Shown here piece after piece: positions 28,353 through 36,582 of a stretch of DNA of 50,524 nucleotides (the first letter of the stretch is position 1; every line of letters begins with the position of its first letter). A program made the translations under genes and the position numbers. Source of the stretch: Chloroflexota bacterium (GTDB lineage: Bacteria; Chloroflexota; Anaerolineae; Anaerolineales; Anaerolineaceae); the NCBI GenBank assembly GCA_009773005.1, contig WOUT01000015.1, positions 1 through 50,524 of the forward strand, read 5' to 3'. Below the pieces are notes generated by a model, which did not search any database, was not told the origin of the DNA, and was given only the letters and a program-made list of their open reading frames with translations.

Positions 28353-29348
28353 CTATTCATTTTCAAATGGAGTCCCCAATGATGCAGGCGGAGTAGTGCG
28401 CAAAGCACGCAATACCTGAGCAATAAATCGACGCGCAGATTCAGGAAGCCCGGCGAGAGTTCGATCAACCCACTCGGTGTTACCAATGTTTACAAGTAAC
28501 AGCGCAAGAATCATAAGTGGGAATGGTGCCACCTGAAGCACTTGAGAGGGAATATTTTGAAAACTTGGCTGCAAGACGATGCCAAGCCATTGGAGTAATG
28601 CAAAAAGGTAAGCCCCAAATGCTGCGCGAATCGGATTCCATCCGCCAAAGATCGTGATTGCAAGAGCGATCCAGCCAATTCCATCCAATCCTGTAATCGT
28701 CCCTTTCCATCCAGCTTTTGCTGACAGAGAATACATCGGTCCGGCAATGCCGACCAATGCACCTCCGATCATAGTGTAAATGTACCGCATTCGGTTTACA
28801 TTGGCGCCGCGCACAAACGCTGCAGCCGGTCTTTCGCCAATACCCTGCAGCATCAACCCAGGGCGAGTTTTGAAAATCCACCAGTACGCAGCTGCAATCA
28901 ATATAAAACTGAGGTATACCAAAATATCCTGTTTAAAAAACAAGGTTCCAATTAACGGAATATCCTTCAGACCTGAGATTGGAAGCGAAGGAATGCGCGG
29001 TCCGGGCAGACCCATAAATGGGTTTCCTAGGAAATAAGCCAGGTCGCGGCACAGCAGAGTGAGGACGAAACCCACTGCAACCTGTGATTGTTTCAAAGTA
29101 ATGCTTGTAAATGCAATAATCAACGCCACAAATGCGCCAATTGCCGCGCCGGCGAGAAATCCCAACAATAGGGAGTCTGTCTTAACAGATACCACAAACC
29201 CCGCCATGGCGGTCAGCAAAATTGTTCCGTTTAACGATAAGTTGATGACTCCGGCCCGTTCCGTAATCGTTTCACCTATCGTTGCGAAGATGATTGGCGC
29301 AGCAACAGCGATGATTCCGGCCAGACCTATGAGTATGATTTCATTCAT
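28353..29348 (-). CDS. ABC transporter permease, nucleoside/BMP type
   Basis: 331 residues, about nine membrane helices, in the branched BPD_transp_2 family (cf. YufQ/NupQ-type permeases). GETITERAGVINLSLNGTILL is the typical N-terminal motif and WGGWNPIRAAFGAYLFALLQWL-like (here GGWNPIRAAFGAYLFALL) the late cytoplasmic loop that contacts the ATPase. Pairs with the other permease to form the channel. It overlaps the end of that gene region by its ATG-TGA junction, so they are coupled. Substrate inferred as purine nucleosides or bases from the neighbours. Confidence 0.9.
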   Translation of the reverse strand: MNEIILIGLAGIIAVAAPIIFATIGETITERAGVINLSLNGTILLTAMAGFVVSVKTDSLLLGFLAGAAIGAFVALIIAFTSITLKQSQVAVGFVLTLLCRDLAYFLGNPFMGLPGPRIPSLPISGLKDIPLIGTLFFKQDILVYLSFILIAAAYWWIFKTRPGLMLQGIGERPAAAFVRGANVNRMRYIYTMIGGALVGIAGPMYSLSAKAGWKGTITGLDGIGWIALAITIFGGWNPIRAAFGAYLFALLQWLGIVLQPSFQNIPSQVLQVAPFPLMILALLLVNIGNTEWVDRTLAGLPESARRFIAQVLRALRTTPPASLGTPFENE

Positions 29349-29349
29349 C

Positions 29350-30411
29350 TCATTTTCCTCGCTTTTTTGAGAGAAACGTGCGTCTGGCGCCTTCCATTAA
29401 TAGGAAGAATAAAACAAGAGCGCCTTGCAGGACGCCAGATAATGTTGAATCGATTTTCATTACAATTGGTAGTTGAATACTACCGATGTTTAAAGCAGCG
29501 AAGAACAAGGCAACCACACCAGCCCATAAAGCTTGGAAATTCACGAGCATCGCCACCATCATGCCAAGATATCCATATCCGGAGGAGATTGAGGGGATAA
29601 GCCGATGGTAAACGCCAGTCACCTGAATCGCGCCTGCAATTCCGGCAAAAGCGCCACAAATCAGAAAAGCAGCCATAATGTAGCGGGTAGTGGGAACACC
29701 CAACAAGAATGCTGCGCGTCCGTTCTTGCCGACCGCTTTTAACTTCAGACCAAAGTAAGTGCCTTGAAGGATGAAATAAACGACCAACAATCCGACAATT
29801 CCAATCCCGACAGACCAGAGGCTGATCCTCAATCCTTCCAATTGCGGCAGCCACAACGAAGTATCAAAAGGCTCAGTTCCGCTCATGGAACCAGTCCCGG
29901 GGCGTTTCCAAGGACCAAAGATCAACCAGATGGTTAATGCAGTGGATACAAAATTCATTCCCAAACCGCCAAAAATCTCGTTCACCCCACCATAAATTTT
30001 CAATAAGGCAACAATCCCAGCCCACAATGCGCCCCCCAGAATGCCCGCGAGAATTGACAATATAATTGCGAGGGTTGGAGGAACAGAAGTGCCTTGCATC
30101 AGGCGGAGCGCCAATGTTGTGAAGATCGCACCCAGAGTAATTTGTCCTTCAATACCGATATTCCACATTCCAGTGGCATAAGTCATCAGTAAGCCTGAGG
30201 TTACTAATAATAAGGGCACCCAAGCTACCAATGTGTTGGCGATGCCTTTCGAAGACCCTATTGAGCCATTTATAATATTTGCAAAAGCCTCAAAGGGGCG
30301 TGCGTTCGAAAGTAACAGGACAATGCTCGTAAATGCCAGCGCCAGTACGATCGCGGCAATTCGAAAACCAGTATTTATCCAAAGTGAGGATGTTTTTGTC
30401 ATCGTTTTCAT
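29350..30411 (-). CDS. ABC transporter permease, nucleoside/BMP type
   Basis: 353 residues, about ten membrane helices, YufP/NupP-type. GMWNIGIEGQITLGAI and FGGLGMNFVSTALTIWLIFGPW are characteristic, the latter of the substrate pathway loop, and KAVGKNGRAAFLLGVPTTRY is the ATPase-coupling loop. The start is three bases after the ATPase stop. Together with the neighbouring permease, the RbsA-like ATPase and the BMP lipoprotein it completes a four-gene importer. Confidence 0.92.
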   Translation of the reverse strand: MKTMTKTSSLWINTGFRIAAIVLALAFTSIVLLLSNARPFEAFANIINGSIGSSKGIANTLVAWVPLLLVTSGLLMTYATGMWNIGIEGQITLGAIFTTLALRLMQGTSVPPTLAIILSILAGILGGALWAGIVALLKIYGGVNEIFGGLGMNFVSTALTIWLIFGPWKRPGTGSMSGTEPFDTSLWLPQLEGLRISLWSVGIGIVGLLVVYFILQGTYFGLKLKAVGKNGRAAFLLGVPTTRYIMAAFLICGAFAGIAGAIQVTGVYHRLIPSISSGYGYLGMMVAMLVNFQALWAGVVALFFAALNIGSIQLPIVMKIDSTLSGVLQGALVLFFLLMEGARRTFLSKKRGK

Positions 30412-30414
30412 AAT

Positions 30415-31884
30415 TTAGTTTTCCCACCCCTTGCCGCCGATTAACTGACCCAAACTGTCTACTGTAGTGCTGCCCGCGTTTAATGGATTCGACACTTTCC
30501 CTCCAAAAAAGACTAGGATCCGGTCACTGTAATGCAATACCTCGTCTAAATCAGAAGAAGTGAAAATAATCGCAGTGCCAGTCTTGCAGCGTTCTTTTAG
30601 CATGTTCCAAATCCACATGCTGGATTCGATGTCCAATCCGCGAGTTGGATGTTCCAACAATAATAACTGCAATGGGGAACGGAGCAAGGCGAGAAGAGCC
30701 CTTTGTTGATTTCCACCGGACAGTGATTCCACGCGGGTTTCAGGTATTCCCCGGATTGAAAAATCTTTAATGCGTGATTCGGTTAATTTTAATGCCTTGT
30801 CACGATTGATTATGAATCCTTGTTGTTCTCCGGCTAAAATAAAATGTTCCGTTAATGAAAGACCGGAGATCAATCCTTCCTCAAGGCGAGACGCTGGAAC
30901 ATATGAGACCTGGGAATTTAGAAATTGGTGGTAAGGTTTACCAGTAAAATCACGCTGACCGATATACAATTTTCCACCCACTGTTCTTCTTAATCCTGTA
31001 CAAGCCTGGAGAAACAATCGTTGTCCAGACCCTTCCATTCCAGCTAAACCGATTACTTCGCCCTTGCAAATATCCAGGTTTATTCCCGATATATGGAGGC
31101 GGTAATTTTCAACAGCCAAATCTTTCATATGCACGAGAACATCGCACGATGTCGAGTCTATCCTCGGAGCAAGTTCCATTGATTTTCCAAACATCAACTG
31201 CACTAACTGGGGAGTTCGATACGGGGGCATTGCTTGCCCAACATTTTTCCCCTGCCGAAAAACTGCCACCTGATTACAAAGTTGTTCAACTTCATCGAGT
31301 TTATGTGAAACAAAAATTACTGACATTCCTTGCGAAGCAAGGATTTTCAGAGTTGCAAACAACATTTCCTTTTGAGAAGCGCTGATTCCAGTGGTCGGTT
31401 CGTCAAGAATTAGGACCTTCGCTCCCAACCAAAGGAGCCGCAGGATTTCAAGCTGCTGACGTTCTCCTACCGTGAGAGAGTCGACATAAGCATCAGGATC
31501 AATTTTAAAATTAAACCTGGCTTGTAAATCTTCGAATTGCTTCCGGACAACTTTTCGATTCGGGAGAAGACCACCGCTTTGACCGATTATGAGATTATCA
31601 ATGACCGGCATGGGTGGAAAATCCAATGGATCTTGATGCAGCATTCCTACGCCATGTTTGATCGCATCAGCAGGAGATTTTATCCTTGTAAGCTTTCCAT
31701 CTAACCTAATTTCACCTTTATCCGCCTGATAAAACCCGGAAAGGATCTTCATGAGAGTACTTTTCCCCGCACCATTCTCTCCAAGAATTCCCTGGATCGT
31801 TCCAGGCTGGATAGTCATAGAAATATCGTTATTGGCATGAACTTTGCCAAAATGCTTATGGATATTTTTGATTTCAACCTTCAT
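30415..31884 (-). CDS. ABC transporter ATPase with two nucleotide-binding domains
   Basis: 489 residues from MKVEIKNIHK; a TTG five codons upstream is a poorer start. Two fused ATPase domains as in RbsA/NupO. The first has Walker A GENGAGKST, signature LTVGERQQLEILRLLW and Walker B LILDEPTTGIS. The second has the usual degenerate Walker A of this subfamily (GMEGSGQRLF, no Lys-Ser/Thr pair), then signature LSGGNQQRALLALL and LLLEHPTRGLD, with His in place of the usual Asp-Glu pair's Asp. It powers uptake by the flanking permeases. Confidence 0.93.
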   Translation of the reverse strand: MKVEIKNIHKHFGKVHANNDISMTIQPGTIQGILGENGAGKSTLMKILSGFYQADKGEIRLDGKLTRIKSPADAIKHGVGMLHQDPLDFPPMPVIDNLIIGQSGGLLPNRKVVRKQFEDLQARFNFKIDPDAYVDSLTVGERQQLEILRLLWLGAKVLILDEPTTGISASQKEMLFATLKILASQGMSVIFVSHKLDEVEQLCNQVAVFRQGKNVGQAMPPYRTPQLVQLMFGKSMELAPRIDSTSCDVLVHMKDLAVENYRLHISGINLDICKGEVIGLAGMEGSGQRLFLQACTGLRRTVGGKLYIGQRDFTGKPYHQFLNSQVSYVPASRLEEGLISGLSLTEHFILAGEQQGFIINRDKALKLTESRIKDFSIRGIPETRVESLSGGNQQRALLALLRSPLQLLLLEHPTRGLDIESSMWIWNMLKERCKTGTAIIFTSSDLDEVLHYSDRILVFFGGKVSNPLNAGSTTVDSLGQLIGGKGWEN

Positions 31885-31913
31885 AAGTTTTTTCCACAAT
31901 ACTGGAATAATTG

Positions 31914-31939
31914 AGGGGAAGGTGACTAAACCCTCCCCT
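31914..31939 (-). promoter_or_regulatory. Intercistronic hairpin between BMP lipoprotein and ATPase genes
   Basis: AGGGGAGGGT pairs with ACCTTCCCCT (one wobble, loop TTAGTC). No long T-run follows. Hairpins in this place commonly protect the upstream message so that the binding protein is made in excess; this is inferred. Confidence 0.6.
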
Positions 31940-31960
31940 CTTTCTTAACTTTGTTTAGTT

Positions 31961-33211
31961 TTAGGGTAAAGATTTACCTTCCATGCCTTCCAGGAGCTGA
32001 GGCAGGTACCAGATCTGAAGGTCGGTGGCTTTTTCACCGTCTTTCAAATAGACAGTTCCATCCTGAAGGTTCATTGGTCCAGCAAAAAGTTGCAGACCAC
32101 CTGCAAGTTCAGCAATGAATTTGTCCACGTTAGCTTTAGCCTCTGCGGAAAGGGCATCGCCTTCCTTGAAACCGATCATGCTAGTATCGGGATTATTGAT
32201 GTTCGTCCAGTCAGGCCCAACCCACTCAAACAAAGGTTTGTACTCGCCATTCATCGCAGCGGTTACATAACCCAAGTAGGAGGGTCCCCAATTGAAATAG
32301 GGAACGCCCAGGCAGATGTCCGGGGCTTCATCACATGCGCCTTCATAGTCATAAGGGATAGCCCAAACTTCTTTTCCGGCTAATTTCATCTTGTTGGCTT
32401 GCACAATTGCTTCCGTTGTATCAATACCGGAGATGACAACATCATAGTTACTATTGAAGAAATCATCTGCCACCTGAGTAGGATCAGAAGTAAAGCCCGG
32501 GATGTTGAACCAGAAACCAATCCAGGTTACTTTGAATTTCAGCTCTTCAGCGGGTTTACCAAGATAGGTGGTCCAGCAATATTTGGCGCCAAGGTAAGCG
32601 GATGATACTAATCGGCGGGTTTCGTCGTTGATCAGGGGACCAAGGTATCCGATTTGACCAGTTTTTGTAGTGAGGGCTGCAGCACAACCAGCCATCATTT
32701 TACCGTATTCCATTTCGCCCATGACATTGACCATGTTAGGCAGATTCTTAAAATCTTTTCCCTCTGCCCATTGTTGATCACCGGAAGCCATGATTACATT
32801 AATGGTTGGGTTTGCGGCAGCGAATTCAGTGGCACTGTCTTTCATATCATCTGAATTGAAGAGGATAACAGTCGCGCCTTGACCGACAAGTTCATCCGCT
32901 AGCTGGGCTGGCGTTGTGCCAGGGCGGTCAGCGGGATTTACCTTATCAAGATAGATCATTTTTGTTCCGGGTAATTTCTCTTCAACATACAGTCCTGCGT
33001 TGAAATGAGCTTCACTCCAACCATGATCATTGTAAGGACCTACCAGCAGCAGTCCAAAAGTGATTTCTTTGGGTGCCTCTGTGGTTACTACCACTGGCGC
33101 TTCCGTCGCCGGAGCTGCAGTCGGGGCGGCAGTTGGTTTAGCGCATGCTGAAAGCGCAAGTACAACAATCAGCAATAGACTTACAAGCGTCCAAGTTCGT
33201 TTAGAAAACAT
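31961..33211 (-). CDS. BMP/Med-family substrate-binding lipoprotein
   Basis: 416 residues. The signal is TLVSLLLIVVLALSAC with lipobox LSAC (Cys22), followed by an Ala/Pro/Thr linker and a periplasmic-binding-type fold of the basic membrane protein family: GLLLVGPYNDHGWSEAHF is the standard opening, GYLGPLINDETRR and VISGIDTTEAI line the cleft. BMP proteins bind nucleosides (PnrA, NupN) or related ring compounds. The rich setting of purine enzymes supports a purine nucleoside, base or breakdown product as ligand. AAGGAGGAG precedes the ATG, and a promoter with a leader of about 160 nt lies upstream. Confidence 0.93.
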   Translation of the reverse strand: MFSKRTWTLVSLLLIVVLALSACAKPTAAPTAAPATEAPVVVTTEAPKEITFGLLLVGPYNDHGWSEAHFNAGLYVEEKLPGTKMIYLDKVNPADRPGTTPAQLADELVGQGATVILFNSDDMKDSATEFAAANPTINVIMASGDQQWAEGKDFKNLPNMVNVMGEMEYGKMMAGCAAALTTKTGQIGYLGPLINDETRRLVSSAYLGAKYCWTTYLGKPAEELKFKVTWIGFWFNIPGFTSDPTQVADDFFNSNYDVVISGIDTTEAIVQANKMKLAGKEVWAIPYDYEGACDEAPDICLGVPYFNWGPSYLGYVTAAMNGEYKPLFEWVGPDWTNINNPDTSMIGFKEGDALSAEAKANVDKFIAELAGGLQLFAGPMNLQDGTVYLKDGEKATDLQIWYLPQLLEGMEGKSLP

Positions 33212-33314
33212 TTATTCTCCTCCTTGAATTTATACAACTTGTTTCTTAATAAATGAATTACTTTGGAAGCAAGCAAACAAAACCTGGTTTACTGCACCTC
33301 CTTTCAAAAATCAC

Positions 33315-33349
33315 AAGTTAGTTTTCCAACGGGTAAGTCTGTTTTCCAA
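33315..33349 (-). repeat. Direct repeat, 20-bp period, in the importer leader
   Basis: On the minus strand TTGGAAAACAGACTT (33349-33335) and TTGGAAAACTAACTT (33329-33315) are 13/15 identical and start exactly 20 bp apart, i.e. on the same helix face, about 25-55 bp after the predicted transcription start. It could be a repressor site or part of an RNA structure. Also in this leader, AAAGGAGGTG near 33300 is a perfect ribosome-binding sequence with no adequate start codon after it. Confidence 0.55.
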
Positions 33350-33378
33350 GTTATCCATAAAATTCATGAATCCATATT

Positions 33379-33407
33379 ATTGTACACGAACCAGTTATCA
33401 GCGCCAA
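33379..33407 (-). promoter_or_regulatory. Promoter of the importer / PLP-enzyme operon
   Basis: TTGGCG (33407-33402), 17-bp spacer, TACAAT (33384-33379) on the minus strand, after the carbamate kinase terminator. Leader of about 160 nt to the BMP gene. Confidence 0.65.
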
Positions 33408-33445
33408 ATTAAAAAACCAAAAACAACCTTAATATTTGCTGGAAA

Positions 33446-33478
33446 AGAGGGCTTTACTGTATTTAAGTAAAACCCTCT
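33446..33478 (-). terminator. Terminator after carbamate kinase
   Basis: AGAGGGTTTTACT pairs with AGTAAAGCCCTCT (13 bp, one wobble, 7-nt loop), followed by TTTTCC on the minus strand, 11 bp after the arcC stop codon. It closes the 8-oxoguanine deaminase-to-carbamate kinase operon. Confidence 0.82.
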
Positions 33479-33488
33479 TCGTTAAATA

Positions 33489-34445
33489 TTATTCTTTAAC
33501 AACCCGGGTACCGGTCTCGCCCTTCAAGGCTCGGCCGATATTTTCGGGATTGGTAATTAAAGCTTCTGTTCCGCCATTTTCGAGGTACATGATAATTGCC
33601 TCGATTTTAGGAGCCATTGAACCCTTGGCAAAGTGAATCCCTTCAGCAAGGTAGGCTTTGGCTTCAGCAAGGGTCATTTTGTCCAGCCATTTTTCATTGG
33701 GTTTTCCATAGTTGATAGCCACTTTTTCAACAGCGGTTGAAATAACAAAAAGATCGGCTTTTATCAAACGAGCGAGGAGGCTGCTGGCAAAGTCCTTATC
33801 GATCACAGCAGCCACGCCGACACACCCCCCCATACCATCATCTATCACAGGGATGCCACCACCGCCAACCGTAATGACCACAGTGCCTGCATTGATGAGC
33901 GTATGGACAGATTCAATCTCGACGACTTCTTGCGGGATGGGTGAGGCAACGACACGCCTCCAACCACGCCCGGCATCTTCCACCATATTCCAGCCCAGCT
34001 CAGTCTGGCGTTTATTGGCTTCAGCTTCTTCCATGAATCCACCAATAGGTTTGGTCGGGTTCTGGAATGCTTTATCATTTTTATCGACTTTCACCTGGGT
34101 AACGATCGTAGCAACCGGTTTTTTGATTCCACGACGAATAAGTTCATTTTGCAGAGTCTGTTGGATCGAATATCCGATTGCTCCCTGGCTATCGGCTCCG
34201 CACACATCCAATGGGACTTCATGCATCCCCTCATATTTTGCAGCAAGTTCAGATCGGCGAAGGATGAAACCAACCTGCGGGCCATTTCCGTGACCGATCG
34301 CAACATCCCAACCCGCCTCTATCATATCCGCGATATGCTTTGATGTTTGTGCAGCGGCAATATATTGATCTTCTACAGTTACCTTTTTGGGGTCGAGGAT
34401 CAGAGAATTACCACCTATTGCAACTACTGCCAATTTTTTAGCCAT
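33489..34445 (-). CDS. arcC: Carbamate kinase
   Basis: 318 residues. Catalyses carbamoyl phosphate + ADP to ATP, CO2 and NH3; in catabolic settings this is the energy-yielding step. Signature stretches are VVAIGGNSLI, VAIGHGNGPQVGFILRR, VVASPIPQEVVE, VVITVGGGGIPV and VAAVIDKDFASSLLA, with KGSMAPKIEAII near the C-terminus. No arginine deiminase gene is near; instead two carbamoyltransferases lie directly upstream (32 bp), so carbamoyl phosphate probably comes from ureido compounds, as proposed for E. coli YqeA. A terminator follows. Confidence 0.96.
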   Translation of the reverse strand: MAKKLAVVAIGGNSLILDPKKVTVEDQYIAAAQTSKHIADMIEAGWDVAIGHGNGPQVGFILRRSELAAKYEGMHEVPLDVCGADSQGAIGYSIQQTLQNELIRRGIKKPVATIVTQVKVDKNDKAFQNPTKPIGGFMEEAEANKRQTELGWNMVEDAGRGWRRVVASPIPQEVVEIESVHTLINAGTVVITVGGGGIPVIDDGMGGCVGVAAVIDKDFASSLLARLIKADLFVISTAVEKVAINYGKPNEKWLDKMTLAEAKAYLAEGIHFAKGSMAPKIEAIIMYLENGGTEALITNPENIGRALKGETGTRVVKE

Positions 34446-34477
34446 TTTGTATAAATTCCTTTTCTTATGTATTTGTG

Positions 34478-35458
34478 CTAACTCATTGTCAAAGCCATGA
34501 CCGCTTCTTGCGCGTGCATGCGGTTTTCGGCTTCGTCATAAACAACGGATTGGGGACCATCCATCACCGCATCCGTTACTTCTATATTGCGGTCAGCCGG
34601 CAAGGGATGCATGTAAATCGCATCAGGTTTTGCCAATTTCATGCGTCGTTCGTCAGTGATCCAGCTTTCGTACTTCTTGATGATTTTCGCGCCTTCTTCT
34701 GCATCCGGAGTGTGAACCATAGCGCCCCATGATTTGGCATATACCACATCGGCGTTTTTGAAAGCAGCATCCATATCATCTACCACTTCGAAACCAACAC
34801 CAAACTTGCGAGCCTGCTCGTAGGCTTTGTCCATGATCTCGGGCATCAGCTTAAATTCAGGTGGATGGGCAAGCACCACATCCATTCCAAATCGGGGCAT
34901 TTGCAAGACGAGGGATTGAGGAACTGACATGGGTTTTTGGTATGAAGCTGCGTAAGCCCATGAGACCACCATTTTTTTACGTTTTAAATCGCGGCCCTTC
35001 TTTTCGACAATGGTCATCAAATCTGCAAGACATTGGAATGGATGGTAAACATCGCATTGCATATTCAACACTGGCACGCGGGATGCTTTTGCAACCTCGT
35101 TTAAGTAGCCATTACCAATTCCCCAATCTACGTGGCGAATAGCAATTCCGTCAAAATAACGGCCAAAAATCTCACCAATTTCTTTTGGGGTGTCTCCATG
35201 TGAAATCTGGGTTGTGCGGGATTCGATAAAAGCTGCATGTCCACCAAGGTGCGCCATACCTGCTTCAAAAGATCCGCGCGTACGAGTACTACTAAAGAAG
35301 AAGAGCATTGCGAGAACTTTATCTCGCAAGTAAGGCGTCAATTCATTGAGAGCGCGTTTGCGTTTCAAATCAAACGCCACATCTAGGACGGTCTCAACTT
35401 CCTCTTTTGAGAAATCCAGGTCGCCGATCAGATCACGTCCATGTAAAAATGTTTGCAT
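34478..35458 (-). CDS. ygeW: Knotted carbamoyltransferase, YgeW-like
   Basis: 326 residues. Carbamoyl-phosphate site SSTRTRGSFEAGMAHLGG (about 56-73), QISHGDTPKEIGEI, HPFQCLADLMTI, and C-terminal MHPLPADRNIEV in place of the ordinary HCLPR. The segment VSWAYAASYQKPMSVPQSL (about 177-195) followed by FGMDVVLAHPPEF matches the deep-knot loop of E. coli YgeW (SYGKPLSVPQ there), different from ornithine or aspartate carbamoyltransferases. YgeW is part of anaerobic purine breakdown, phosphorolysing a ureido compound to carbamoyl phosphate. Good Shine-Dalgarno (AGGAGGA). The symbol is by resemblance; E. coli YgeW is longer. Confidence 0.82.
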   Translation of the reverse strand: MQTFLHGRDLIGDLDFSKEEVETVLDVAFDLKRKRALNELTPYLRDKVLAMLFFFSSTRTRGSFEAGMAHLGGHAAFIESRTTQISHGDTPKEIGEIFGRYFDGIAIRHVDWGIGNGYLNEVAKASRVPVLNMQCDVYHPFQCLADLMTIVEKKGRDLKRKKMVVSWAYAASYQKPMSVPQSLVLQMPRFGMDVVLAHPPEFKLMPEIMDKAYEQARKFGVGFEVVDDMDAAFKNADVVYAKSWGAMVHTPDAEEGAKIIKKYESWITDERRMKLAKPDAIYMHPLPADRNIEVTDAVMDGPQSVVYDEAENRMHAQEAVMALTMS

Positions 35459-35481
35459 ATGTCCTCCTGCATAATAATTCC

Positions 35482-35518
35482 CCGACCCTGGTGAGAAAAT
35501 ATCTCTCCTCAGGGTCGG
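35482..35518 (-). promoter_or_regulatory. Intercistronic hairpin between the two carbamoyltransferase genes
   Basis: CCGACCCTG and CAGGGTCGG, a perfect 9-bp stem with a 19-nt loop that can extend the pairing (GAGA with TCTC). No T-run follows on the minus strand, so processing or RNA stabilisation is more likely than termination. Confidence 0.55.
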
Positions 35519-35527
35519 AAATCCTTT

Positions 35528-36478
35528 TTATTCCATCTTGCCTAATACTAAACCCAACAATGCCATCCGCATGACAACACCATTGAAGGCTTCCTGCCAG
35601 TAGCGAGACCAACGGGTGATATCCACATCTGGGGGAATCTCATCCATGCGCGGAAGTGAATGCAGCAGGATCGCGTCAGATTTTGCTTTGGAGGCAAGCA
35701 ATTCGCGAGTGATCTTGTAATTCGCGGGGGTCTGGCCATGTTCGCCAGCTTCCTGGCGCGATTTGGTGTAATCCGGTTGAACAACCGGTTCGACCAAGAT
35801 TACGTCAGCTTTCGCAATTGCCTGTTCAACATGCTCGGCTTCAGAAAAATTCACATTGAATTGTTTTAATTCTGCTTTAAATTCATCCGTCAGAGACATT
35901 TCTGGTGGAGCCACAAAAGTGATCGGACAATCAAACTGTGAAAGTGCGTAACCCAATGAGTGCATGGTGCGCATGCGCATATCACCAACTGCCAACCAGG
36001 TTAAGCCGTCAATAGTGCCTTTTTCGGTGAGTACGGTGTACAAATCAGTGAGAATTTGCGTGGGATGTTCACCCCACCCGTCACCGCCATTGATAATGGG
36101 CACTGAAGACCATTTTGCAGCTTCGTGTGGAGCACCCTGCTGGAAATGCCGCATTACGATTACATCGCCATAATACTCAAGCATTTTCACAGTGTCTTTG
36201 ATTGATTCCTGGTACCAGTCTCCGGCCCGAGTCATCTTGGCATCTGAAAAACCGGTTACATGACCGCCCAAACGATGCATTGCAGCTTCATGAGCCAGGC
36301 GGGTGCGTGTACTCGGTTGATAGAACGCAGTAACCATCGTTTTTTCAGCGAGCAAGTCAGTATTGCGGCGGCTTTTGGCAATCGGAGCCATTTCATCCGC
36401 CACTTCAAATACGTGGAAGAACTCTTCCCTTTCGAACTCCTTTAATGAAAGTATGTCACGTCCAGCAAAACTACGCAT
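35528..36478 (-). CDS. Aspartate-carbamoyltransferase-like protein lacking aspartate-site residues
   Basis: 316 residues from MRSFAGRDILS (AGGAGG 6-7 nt upstream). The carbamoyl-phosphate half is PyrB-like: QPSTRTRLAHEAAMHRLGG (STRTR at 56-60), GGDGWGEHPTQILTDLYT, MRTMHSLGYAL, HSLPRMDEIPPDVD. Yet the 80s-loop Lys of PyrB (K84, SxKGE) reads TRAGDW, and the aspartate-binding Arg of the 240s loop (R229, TRVQKER) aligns with EPVVQPD. HPLPR is HSLPR. So ordinary aspartate carbamoyltransferase activity is doubtful, and no pyrimidine genes are near. In the operon with YgeW-like protein and carbamate kinase it probably handles another amino or ureido acid. No regulatory PyrI. Confidence 0.85.
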   Translation of the reverse strand: MRSFAGRDILSLKEFEREEFFHVFEVADEMAPIAKSRRNTDLLAEKTMVTAFYQPSTRTRLAHEAAMHRLGGHVTGFSDAKMTRAGDWYQESIKDTVKMLEYYGDVIVMRHFQQGAPHEAAKWSSVPIINGGDGWGEHPTQILTDLYTVLTEKGTIDGLTWLAVGDMRMRTMHSLGYALSQFDCPITFVAPPEMSLTDEFKAELKQFNVNFSEAEHVEQAIAKADVILVEPVVQPDYTKSRQEAGEHGQTPANYKITRELLASKAKSDAILLHSLPRMDEIPPDVDITRWSRYWQEAFNGVVMRMALLGLVLGKME

Positions 36479-36520
36479 TTCAAGCCTCCTAAAAATATTA
36501 AACAAATTAGAAAATCAATC

Positions 36521-36531
36521 TTGTCAGATTG
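36521..36531 (-). promoter_or_regulatory. Degenerate copy of the putative GntR operator
   Basis: TTGTCAGATTG upstream of the PyrB-like gene matches TTGTCAGACAA of the operon promoter at 8 of 11 positions, one half-site being intact. A weak promoter (TTGATT, 16 bp, TATTTT on the minus strand) lies next to it. Low confidence. Confidence 0.3.
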
Positions 36532-36582
36532 GTAAATCTCAGTCGATAAAAAACTCCTCCTCTCCCGGGATTCAGTTTTCTC

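Noticed and set aside
33212-33378. Purine riboswitch in the importer leader
   Set aside because: The conserved junction and loop sequences of guanine/adenine riboswitches are absent; left only as an unexplained structured leader.
34478-36478. Ordinary pyrimidine and arginine pathway (pyrB plus argF)
   Set aside because: The first lacks aspartate-binding residues, the second has the YgeW knot segment, and no other pyr or arg gene is near.
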